DNA from: an uncultured Coriobacteriales bacterium
GTDB lineage: Bacteria; Actinomycetota; Coriobacteriia; Coriobacteriales; Eggerthellaceae
NCBI GenBank assembly: GCA_946892075.1
Contig: CAMPNZ010000045.1
Coordinates: forward strand, 1 to 12,022
Direction: 5' to 3'
DNA: 12,022 nucleotides
The notes under the pieces are model-generated. The model made no database searches. It was not told the DNA's origin and was given only the letters and a program-made list of their open reading frames with translations. Made by a program: the position numbers and the translations under genes. Positions 6,058 to 12,022 of the stretch are shown piece by piece; the stretch's first letter is position 1; each line of letters starts with the position of its first letter.

Positions 6058-8235
6058 GTGGCTGATGCACCCCTCATTCTTAATCGGTATCGTGTTCTTG
6101 CAACGCTTGGGTCGGGCGGTTTTGGCCAGGTGTTATTGGCGTGGGATCCGCGCATTCAGCGTAAAGTTGCGCTTAAGAAAATTCTTCTTACCAGCGTTGA
6201 CGCCCAGCGCTCGGCTCTTGACGATGCCGCTTCGCAAGAATTTCACGCGCTTTCGCACATTCCGGGCATCGATGAAGCGCGCACGGCGGCTCTTCTGAAA
6301 GACGAACACATCGTTACCATCTATGACGTGGCACTTTGCGATTCGTACGCGTATCTGATTATGGAATACATCGAGGGCATTACACTGACGCAGCTGATGG
6401 AGCGCTATGCTCACAACATTACCCTCGATGCGCTGACGGCGCTTTTTGACGGCATCGCCGCGGCGCTGAGTGTGGCGCATCGCGCGTCGGTGCTGCATTT
6501 GGACATTAAGCCCGACAACATTCTTATTACGCCCGACGGAAAAGTGAAAGTAACCGATTTTGGCCTTGCGACGCTGTTGGATGCGGCGGGGCGTGGTAAA
6601 ACCGCAGGTGGTACTATTGGTTATATGCCGCTTGAGCAAATTACGCGCCAGCATTTGGACGTTCGAACCGACGAATGGGCGCTGGCGTCGCTTACGTATT
6701 GCCTTATTGCGCAGGAAAACCCGTTCAAGGCGCCCACGCTTGAAGAAGCGCAGCACATTCTTTCGTCGGCGCGCATCACGCTGCCTTCTGCCTGTTGGGA
6801 AGAAATTCCTCCCGAAATTGACGACGTGTTGCTGTATGCGCTTGATCCGAACCCCGATAATCGCTATGCCAGCATCGACGATTTTGCCGAGGAGATGGAT
6901 CGGTTTTTAGGGGATGCGGCCTGTGGCGCGGAAGACTTGGAGCTGTGTGTGCGCCATGCGCTTGATCACGCTAACGGTGGTGATGGTGGCGATGGCACTG
7001 GTGACGGTGCTGGTGATGGCAACGGCGCTGGGGAAGCGGGCAGCGCGTGTGGCGATAACGCAGGTCACAAGCCTATTTGGTCGCTTTTTGGCGGCCTTGG
7101 TTCCAAAAAGGGAACGCACCAGCAGGAAGCGCCGCATTCGCGTGCGTATGGTGTTGCGCAAGGCGTGAAATCGGCTGGTTGGGATATTCTTGAGCGCGCT
7201 GCTGCGCGTGTGGAAGCAAACGACACCTTGCTGCTTGAACGGCAGCAAGCCGAAAACGAGCTTCGTTTGCAGGAAGAATTGCCACAATCGGGCCGAGGAG
7301 CTCGGGGCGCGGGCGCTGCTGCGCGCGGCTCACGAGGTGCTGGCGGCGCTGGTAGCGCTGGTGGTGCGGGACGTTCCCCGCATGGGCTGTTTTCTTTTTC
7401 TTTATGTCGTGAAAGGCTTAAAGCTATGAACAAGCTTGTTTCTCCGCGTGTGGTGTCGTGTGCCGCTCGCGTCGTAAGCGCATGTGGAAGCGCATTTTTG
7501 CTGTACCTTGCCACGATGAACATCCCGTATGCGTTTAGTGTTCCGTATTTCGCGTTTCCTGTGATTGCAGCAATATGCGGAGCCGTACTTGGCGCTGTGT
7601 TTCCGCCTTTAGGCGCTGTTGTGGGCTTTATGGCGCTTTCGATTGCGTTCATTTTAAGCAACGTGCCGTGGCTTGGCATTGTGCTGGTTGCGCTTACGCT
7701 TGCGTGGTACTCATCGTTGGGGAAAAATCGCACGGCAGCCACGAATTTCACCACGTCAGCCATTATGTTAGGCGCGTTTGGCGGCGCTCCGTTGGCGTTT
7801 TTGGGCGCCGGCGGTGCGCTGAAACCGCTGCAAGCGGTAATAAGTTCGGTGTATTCATGCTTGTGGCTGTTCATTTTTGCGTCGCTCGGCTCGCAAAACG
7901 TGTACGCATGGGACGTTATCAGTCACGGCAGCTTTTTCGCACTTGACGTGGGAAGCAATCTTATGCAGCTGCTTTGCAATGCGCAAACATACATTCTACT
8001 TGCGGGTTTGCTGCTTGCGTGCGTGTTGCAATCGCTGTTCGCGATGGCGCACAAACGCATGGTTGATGTTGGGGGAACCTTTGGATCGGGGATTGTGTTA
8101 GGCATAAGCGCCGCGTGTGCTACGTGGGTAAACAGTAATTTTACGAACCTGTTTATACCGTCGCAGTTGCTGGTGATTATCGTGTTTTCGACGCTGTTGG
8201 TGGCACTGTTTCAGGCGCTTGTCCGTCCGCGCTAA
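6058..8235 (+). CDS. Hanks-type Ser/Thr protein kinase with a C-terminal multipass membrane domain
   Basis: This 725-residue protein starts at GTG 6058, preceded by TAAGGAG at good spacing. The kinase domain spans about 11-285. It has the Gly-rich loop LGSGGFGQV (17-25), VALKK with catalytic Lys40, HLDIKPDN with catalytic Asp149, DFG at 167-169, a short activation loop with GGTIGYMPLEQ, and DVRTDEWALASL. The usual Arg before the catalytic Asp is Leu, so it is a non-RD kinase, and APE reads PLE. A Gly/Asp repeat (about 308-325) and an Ala/Gly/Arg-rich stretch flank a charged, probably helical linker. From about residue 465 to the end there are about eight hydrophobic segments, with no PASTA repeats or other sensor I can recognise. 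The catalytic part should be cytoplasmic. The ligand and targets are unknown; no phosphatase or FHA gene is adjacent. Its 3' end overlaps the convergent small gene by 59 bp. Confidence 0.93.
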   Translation: MADAPLILNRYRVLATLGSGGFGQVLLAWDPRIQRKVALKKILLTSVDAQRSALDDAASQEFHALSHIPGIDEARTAALLKDEHIVTIYDVALCDSYAYLIMEYIEGITLTQLMERYAHNITLDALTALFDGIAAALSVAHRASVLHLDIKPDNILITPDGKVKVTDFGLATLLDAAGRGKTAGGTIGYMPLEQITRQHLDVRTDEWALASLTYCLIAQENPFKAPTLEEAQHILSSARITLPSACWEEIPPEIDDVLLYALDPNPDNRYASIDDFAEEMDRFLGDAACGAEDLELCVRHALDHANGGDGGDGTGDGAGDGNGAGEAGSACGDNAGHKPIWSLFGGLGSKKGTHQQEAPHSRAYGVAQGVKSAGWDILERAAARVEANDTLLLERQQAENELRLQEELPQSGRGARGAGAAARGSRGAGGAGSAGGAGRSPHGLFSFSLCRERLKAMNKLVSPRVVSCAARVVSACGSAFLLYLATMNIPYAFSVPYFAFPVIAAICGAVLGAVFPPLGAVVGFMALSIAFILSNVPWLGIVLVALTLAWYSSLGKNRTAATNFTTSAIMLGAFGGAPLAFLGAGGALKPLQAVISSVYSCLWLFIFASLGSQNVYAWDVISHGSFFALDVGSNLMQLLCNAQTYILLAGLLLACVLQSLFAMAHKRMVDVGGTFGSGIVLGISAACATWVNSNFTNLFIPSQLLVIIVFSTLLVALFQALVRPR

Positions 8236-8428
8236 CCTGCGAAACGTTTGCATCGCTGTTCGCTTCCCAGGCGTTTTCGGGCTCTTCACCTCGATCAACG
8301 AAAGTTTTGCGCGTTTTCACTTCCATAATCATAGCGGCAACGATGCTGATAATAAGTCCTGCTGCAACAAGCACGCCAATTCCTGCGTACTGTTCAAATA
8401 AGAAGTGATATATCGCAGCGAAATCCAT
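8177..8428 (-). CDS. Small single-pass membrane protein of unknown function
   Basis: This 83-residue protein begins MDFAAIYHFLFEQYAGIGVL. A transmembrane segment at about 17-35 (GVLVAAGLIISIVAAMIME) is followed by a basic turn KTRKTF. The rest is an acidic, then polar disordered tail ending TASKTR. The start ATG 8428 is supported by AAGGAGCT at proper spacing. The longer open frame to 8608 runs through the GC-rich repeat and is not credible as protein. The likely topology is a short outer N-terminus and a cytoplasmic tail. The last 59 bp overlap the end of the kinase gene on the other strand. I do not recognise a characterised family, and convergent placement with the kinase does not by itself imply a shared job. 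Confidence 0.72.
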   Translation of the reverse strand: MDFAAIYHFLFEQYAGIGVLVAAGLIISIVAAMIMEVKTRKTFVDRGEEPENAWEANSDANVSQVSADGQAPETVPPTASKTR

Positions 8429-8498
8429 CGATAGCTCCTTGACCTTGGGTTTGTTCGTTTTGTGTGCTTGACAGCCTCGCGCCCCGCGCCTAACGCAC

Positions 8499-8597
8499 GC
8501 TCCACGTTCCACGCCCCGCGCACGCCGCGCACTTGCCGCGTGACCGTCAGCTCCACGCTCCACGCCCCGCGCACGCCCCACGTTCCCCGCGTTCGCG
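8499..8597. repeat. GC-rich repeat block 2 (28-bp direct repeat, intergenic)
   Basis: Two 28-bp copies at 8499-8526 and 8550-8577 differ at one base. Both begin GCTCCACG and end CCCCGCGCACGCC. They are 51 bp apart start to start, with a degenerate related stretch and CGTTCCCCGCGTTCG following to about 8600. The block lies between the small membrane protein start (8428) and the end of the ATPase gene (8649). No gene, tRNA or clear terminator is visible in it. The sequence shares words with blocks 1 and 3. Confidence 0.75.
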
Positions 8598-8648
8598 ATA
8601 GTGCACATTCATAGTACCATGCACCGCGCGTTTCCAGAACGGCGGCAC

Positions 8649-9872
8649 TTAAATCACATTGCTCGGAATAAAACAATTTTCAGCATCAATGGGAACGGGC
8701 GCGTCGCACATGCACACAATACCCCCAGCTGAGCGCTTTGCGCCCGCGCCATCAAGCACGCGAAACTTCTTCACATCGCGCGGGTTCGGCGCCGCACTTT
8801 TTTTGATTTCCAAGGGATGCACAACGCCATTTTCCTCAACCACGACATCAATTTCCTTGGCATTGGAATCGCGAAAATAGGTGATATTTGCTTTTGATTT
8901 TGAATACGCGTAGTTTTTCACGAGCTCCATAACAACATAGTTTTCGTAATACTGCCCGCTTGCAGCACCATTACGCAGCGTGTCAGGCGTAAGCCACATC
9001 GACAAGTACGCACAAAGCCCCGTATCGCAAAAGTACAATTTCGGCGTTTTCGTAAGGCGTTTCAACTGGTTGTTTGCATAAGGCGCCAGCAGATACACAA
9101 TATCTAAGCCAACAAGAATTTTGACCCACTCTTTTGCCGTATTTTGCGAGATATCCGCCAATTCTGCCAGTTTTGCATAATTCAGCTGCTGCGCAACCAG
9201 TGCGGCACAGCCTACCAGAAATTTGCGGAAACGCACGCGGTCGGTAATTCTACCTGCATCAATAGCATCGCGAATAAGGTACGTATCAATATACGAGTTG
9301 AAATACTCCTGGCGCAATTCGTCGTCCGTGCCGTGCACGCGCGGCATCCCGCCTTCCCAAATATGATTGAACACGCTTATGACGTCGTTTTTCGGCACCG
9401 CTTGTTGTCGAGCTTGAAGCGTAGCAAGCGAGAAGTCTAAATCGTTCTGGAAGCTTGCGCCTGCTTTTTCTTGCTGTGTTAAGCCATACAGCTGCACAAT
9501 GCCAATGCGCCCCGCAAGCGATTCGTGCACATTTTTCATGACAGCGTACTGCTGCGAACCCGTAAGCCAAACCAAACCCGTTTCATCGCTTTCGTCACAC
9601 AGCAGTTTAATATGATTGAACAGCTCAGGCGCCTTTTGCACTTCGTCAATAAGCAGCGGCGGTTTATACGTTTGAAAGAACAGTGCAGGGTCGGATTGAG
9701 CTAGGTTTTGCGCGAGTGTGTCATCGAGCGTTACATAGGTGCGATTGCTGCAAGCAAGGTGCTTTAACATGGTGGTTTTTCCTACTTGACGTGCGCCTGT
9801 AACAAGCACAACTTTGAAAAAGTCATTCAGCTTTAGAAATTTTCTCTCAAGCGTGCGGGTGATGTAGGTCAT
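8649..9872 (-). CDS. AAA_14 / DUF4143 family ATPase
   Basis: This 407-residue protein has a P-loop ATPase domain. Walker A GARQVGKTT is at 26-34, Walker B LLIDEVQ at 73-79, the sensor-like LTGSQQ at 103-108 and SLAGRIG at 118-124. These are hallmarks of the AAA_14 family. A middle helical region (ISQNTAKEWVKILVGLDIVYLLAPY) leads into the DUF4143 part. That part has KEID (339-342) and LEIKKS, matching the D...ExK pattern of a PD-(D/E)xK-like fold (D342, E355, K357). The ATG at 9872 has GGAGG at proper distance. The length is typical of the family and the gene looks intact. The biological role of this widespread, often lineage-specific family is not established. It appears to be a lone gene flanked by GC-rich repeats on both sides, consistent with an insertion or accessory locus, which is inferred. 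Confidence 0.92.
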   Translation of the reverse strand: MTYITRTLERKFLKLNDFFKVVLVTGARQVGKTTMLKHLACSNRTYVTLDDTLAQNLAQSDPALFFQTYKPPLLIDEVQKAPELFNHIKLLCDESDETGLVWLTGSQQYAVMKNVHESLAGRIGIVQLYGLTQQEKAGASFQNDLDFSLATLQARQQAVPKNDVISVFNHIWEGGMPRVHGTDDELRQEYFNSYIDTYLIRDAIDAGRITDRVRFRKFLVGCAALVAQQLNYAKLAELADISQNTAKEWVKILVGLDIVYLLAPYANNQLKRLTKTPKLYFCDTGLCAYLSMWLTPDTLRNGAASGQYYENYVVMELVKNYAYSKSKANITYFRDSNAKEIDVVVEENGVVHPLEIKKSAAPNPRDVKKFRVLDGAGAKRSAGGIVCMCDAPVPIDAENCFIPSNVI

Positions 9873-9929
9873 AGAGCACCTCCATTTTTATGAAAATCTG
9901 CAATCCATTGCATATTATCATAATTTTTG

Positions 9930-10019
9930 GGAACGGGTAGAGCCGCTCGCACGCGTTCCCGTTCCCATCATCGCGCCAACGCCCGCGCCAACTCTCGCAC
10001 CGCTCGCACGCGTTCCCGT
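9930..10019. repeat. GC-rich repeat block 3 (20-bp perfect direct repeat)
   Basis: A 20-bp word beginning CCGCTCGCACGCG and ending TTCCCGT is repeated without mismatch at 9943-9962 and 10000-10019, 57 bp apart. Between the copies lie CGTTCCCAT and two CGCGCCAAC-like words, and GGGAACGGG precedes at 9930. The block sits in the divergent region between the ATPase and serS. The remainder of that region holds an AT-rich patch at 9911-9926 and the serS promoter. Confidence 0.75.
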
Positions 10020-10079
10020 GGAGCGTGTGCATTTTCGTTCAAGGACCAATGACGCCGCCCGAAAGGCGAAAAACTGCGC

Positions 10080-10085
10080 TATACT
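10080..10085 (+). promoter_or_regulatory. Candidate -10 box of serS
   Basis: TATACT at 10080-10085 is a good -10 match about 57 bp before the serS start codon. The hexamer at the expected -35 position (10057-10062) is a poor match, so the promoter call is tentative. No T-box-like leader is visible. Confidence 0.35.
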
Positions 10086-10141
10086 AGCACTACAAATATT
10101 CATTTATGCTTATCAACGCAAACAGTTCGAGGAGCGCTATT

Positions 10142-11419
10142 ATGCTTGATTTACGCTTTGTCCGCGACCATCAACAGGAAGTCGCGCAGGCTATGCACAA
10201 CCGAAATGCCGAATGGGACGCGCAGTTATTTGCCGACCTTGATGCTGCTCGTCGTGAGAGCATCGCATCGGAAGAAGCGCTTCAAGCGTCGCGCAATACG
10301 CGTTCAAAGGAAATTGGCGCTCTTATTGCCGTAGGTAAACAGGAAGAAGCCGAGCAAGCGAAGGCCGACGTGCGCACCATTAACGATCAGCTTTCGAGCA
10401 TTTCTGCCAAGCGCGAAGAAATCGATGAGCGCTTGCATCATCTGCTGCTAAAAACACCGAACATGCCCTGCGCGGAAACGCCTGTTGGCAAGGACGAAAA
10501 CGACAATCCGGAAGTGCGCCGTTGGGGAACGCCTCGCACGTTTAACTTCGAGCCGCTTGCGCATTGGGATTTGGGCGCCAAGCTGGGAATTCTCGATTCC
10601 GAGCGCGGTGCGAAGCTGGCAGAAAGCCGCTTTGTGCTGCTGGGCGGTTTGGGAGCGCGCCTCGAGCGCTCCATCATCAACTTCATGGCCGACACGCACA
10701 CCGCGCGCGGCTACAAAGAGTGGTGGTGCCCGGCGATGGCAAACGCGCAAACTATGACGGGAACAGGCCAGTTGCCGAAATTCGAAGAGGACATGTTCAA
10801 AACGCGCGAGGGATTGTACCTTATTCCGACGGCTGAAGTGCAGCTAACGAACATCCACGCGGGCGAAATTTTGGAAGCCGCCGATTTGCCACTGCGTTAT
10901 TGCGCGTTTACGCCGTGTTTCCGCGAAGAGGCGGGAAGTGCTGGTCGCGATACGCGCGGTCTTATTCGCCTTCACCAGTTTGATAAGGTTGAAATGGTCA
11001 AATATGCAAAGCCAGAGGAAAGCTATAACGAGCTTGAGCTTATGACAAACGACGCGGAAAATATTTTGCAGTTGCTTGGTTTGCCGTATCGCGTGATTAC
11101 GCTTTGCACGGGCGATATTGGCTTCTCAGCTGCGAAAACGTACGACGTTGAAGTGTATCTGCCTTCGTATAATGGCTACAAGGAAATTTCGTCGTGCTCG
11201 AATTGCGAAGACTTTCAAGCGCGCCGCATGAACATTCGGTATCGCGACCCCGAGCAGTTCAAAGGTACGCGTCTGGTGCACACACTGAACGGTTCAGGCT
11301 TGGCGGTTGGGCGTACCATGGCTGCAATTTTGGAGAACTATCAGATGGAAGACGGTTCGGTTCGCGTTCCTGACGTGCTGGTTCCTTATATGGGTACCGA
11401 TGTTATTGAACCTGCTTAG
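10142..11419 (+). CDS. serS: Seryl-tRNA synthetase
   Basis: This class II aminoacyl-tRNA synthetase charges tRNA-Ser (and tRNA-Sec where present) with serine in the cytoplasm. It has 425 residues, the usual length. The start ATG 10142 gives the family-typical MLDLRFVRD and has a GAGGAG site; the in-frame ATG 10106 lacks both. The N-terminal ~105 residues form the tRNA-binding coiled-coil arm (charged helices around LDAARRESIASEEALQ and the return helix EEIDERLHHLL). In the catalytic domain, TGTGQLPKFEEDMF and PTAEV are family words. Motif 2 includes CFREEAGSAGRDTRGLIR (from about 259), and motif 3 is NGSGLAVGRT (383-392). No defect is seen. The next frame starts within a few bases of the stop, suggesting an operon. 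Confidence 0.98.
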   Translation: MLDLRFVRDHQQEVAQAMHNRNAEWDAQLFADLDAARRESIASEEALQASRNTRSKEIGALIAVGKQEEAEQAKADVRTINDQLSSISAKREEIDERLHHLLLKTPNMPCAETPVGKDENDNPEVRRWGTPRTFNFEPLAHWDLGAKLGILDSERGAKLAESRFVLLGGLGARLERSIINFMADTHTARGYKEWWCPAMANAQTMTGTGQLPKFEEDMFKTREGLYLIPTAEVQLTNIHAGEILEAADLPLRYCAFTPCFREEAGSAGRDTRGLIRLHQFDKVEMVKYAKPEESYNELELMTNDAENILQLLGLPYRVITLCTGDIGFSAAKTYDVEVYLPSYNGYKEISSCSNCEDFQARRMNIRYRDPEQFKGTRLVHTLNGSGLAVGRTMAAILENYQMEDGSVRVPDVLVPYMGTDVIEPA

Positions 11420-11433
11420 AGGTGTTTGTTAGC

Positions 11434-12022
11434 GTGACGGCACCACGACATACCGGTGAATCGTTTAGTTCGGATGCGCACGATAACGAAGCTTTCGACA
11501 TAGTCTGCAACGTGCCTGCTGTGCGCAGGAATCGGGCGCGCGACGTGCGCGACGTGCAGCGGGACGGGTCGCGTGTGGGCAGCGAGTTGCGCGCTGGCGA
11601 CGAGTTGCGTGTTGACGGCGGCTCGCGTGTGGGGAACGTGCCTGATGGGGAGCGTGTTCCGCGCGTGGAGAACATTCCTGGTGCGCAGCGTGTGAGGAAT
11701 GTGCCAGCTGTGCCGCATGGACAGGCTGGTGCGTTTCGTGTGCCGGCTGTGCCACGCGTTGGCGGTGTTCCGACAGTTCCCCGCGTTCCTTATGTTCCTA
11801 CTGTTATACCTGATAAAAGTACACATTTGACCGCTTACGAACGCGGTCAATCGGGAAGTGGCGAACAGCAAGCCGCCGCCCAACCAGCCGCCGTTGCGTA
11901 CGAGCGCAGTGCGCGCAGCCAGCATTGGAGCGAGTCTATCAGCAGCTTGCAACACGAAACTGCGCATTTGCGCAGGCTTGATAGTTCGATGCTGCCGCGC
12001 ATTGAGGTGCCTGGCGCTGCTG
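11434..12022 (+). CDS. Unrecognised Val/Pro-rich protein, partial at right edge
   Basis: The frame is open from just after serS to the window end, with no stop in 196 codons. GTG 11434 is chosen because GAGG at 11419-11422 precedes it by 11 bp; GTG 11422 or a later GTG is also possible. The product begins polar and charged. It then has an Arg/Asp/Val-rich stretch and a Val-Pro-rich region of about 60 residues (RVPRVENIPGAQ, RVPAVPRVGGVPTVPRV). A Gln/Ala/Ser-rich segment with QHWSESISSLQHETAHLRRL follows. This looks like a disordered N-terminal region ahead of a domain outside the window. There is no signal peptide or membrane segment in the visible part. The overlapping minus-strand frame is Arg/His/Thr-rich with no ribosome site, so the plus strand is preferred. 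Function unknown. Co-directional placement 14 bp after serS suggests co-transcription. Confidence 0.58.
   Translation, partial: MTAPRHTGESFSSDAHDNEAFDIVCNVPAVRRNRARDVRDVQRDGSRVGSELRAGDELRVDGGSRVGNVPDGERVPRVENIPGAQRVRNVPAVPHGQAGAFRVPAVPRVGGVPTVPRVPYVPTVIPDKSTHLTAYERGQSGSGEQQAAAQPAAVAYERSARSQHWSESISSLQHETAHLRRLDSSMLPRIEVPGAA
11827..11850. repeat. Perfect 8-bp inverted repeat inside the Val/Pro-rich frame
   Basis: TTGACCGC at 11827-11834 and GCGGTCAA at 11843-11850 form a perfect inverted repeat with an 8-nt spacer (TTACGAAC). It could be an mRNA hairpin or a dyad protein-binding site. No U-run follows, so it is not a simple terminator, and it falls within coding sequence. Confidence 0.5.

Noticed and set aside
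7065..7874. Long minus-strand frame antisense to the kinase (269 codons)
   Set aside because: Its translation is a low-complexity Ala/Pro/Arg/Thr-rich shadow of the Gly/Ala-rich linker and hydrophobic codons of the kinase, with no ribosome site or motif.
8468..8473. TTGACA resembling a -35 box on the plus strand
   Set aside because: The hexamer 17 bp downstream (TAACGC) is a poor -10, and no plus-strand gene follows.
8429..8608. N-terminal extension of the small membrane protein through the repeat block
   Set aside because: The extension translates the GC-rich repeat into Arg/Gly/Ala strings, while a strong AAGGAGCT site lies right before ATG 8428.
8688..8697. AATGGGAACG inside the 3' end of the ATPase gene as a fourth copy of the repeat family
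   Set aside because: It encodes part of the APVPID tail, which fits the usual C-terminal end of DUF4143 proteins. A lone 10-mer there is better explained by coding constraint.
10053..10068. CGCC/GGCG hairpin upstream of serS as a T-box or attenuator
   Set aside because: The stem is only 4 bp, it lies upstream of the candidate -10 box, and no T-box-like element or U-run follows.
11416..11967. Minus-strand frame of 183 codons opposite the Val/Pro-rich gene
   Set aside because: It is dominated by Arg, His, Thr and Ala as expected for the complement of GTG/CGC/CCG codons, and no ribosome site precedes its ATG. The plus frame is longer and follows serS closely.

Overview
The window looks like chromosomal DNA of an actinobacterium of the class Coriobacteriia, most likely Eggerthellaceae. 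The basis is mid-range GC with GCG/CGC-rich words, a sortase-anchored surface protein, a Ser/Thr kinase fused to a multipass membrane domain, and strong AAGGAG ribosome sites. A low-GC relative such as Cryptobacterium would fit. This placement is inferred from style and gene content, not from a database match.

Left part (1-5525). The 3' end of a gene for a cell-wall-anchored protein converges on a five-gene minus-strand block. In transcription order the block encodes a substrate-binding lipoprotein, a FecCD-type permease, its ABC ATPase, a SAM-dependent methyltransferase with an unusual His/Cys-rich insertion, and TlyA (an rRNA 2'-O-methyltransferase that also carries an S4 domain). The first three form a complete importer for iron, a metal chelate, haem or a corrinoid. 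The metal-binding-like stretch in the methyltransferase suggests the operon handles a transition metal. The promoter region upstream carries three exact TGTTAT hexamers (plus one degenerate copy) spaced exactly 11 bp apart. They overlap the -10 box and look like a regulator site. A strong hairpin separates the convergent ends at 487-521.

Middle part (5526-8428). A 489-bp gene-poor stretch lies between the transporter promoter and a tRNA-Leu(CAG). It holds a GC-rich tandem repeat with GGGAACG cores and a possible tRNA promoter. The tRNA is followed by a large Hanks-type Ser/Thr kinase. The kinase overlaps tail to tail, by 59 bp, with a small single-pass membrane protein on the minus strand.

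Right part (8429-12022). A second GC-rich repeat block precedes, in window coordinates, a minus-strand AAA_14/DUF4143 ATPase. A third block lies in the divergent region between that ATPase and serS (seryl-tRNA synthetase). Directly after serS, and probably co-transcribed, a Val/Pro-rich reading frame of unknown function runs off the window.

The most interesting items are the His/Cys-rich methyltransferase inside a metal-type ABC operon, the 11-bp-periodic operator, the dispersed GGGAACG repeat family, and the unrecognised protein after serS.
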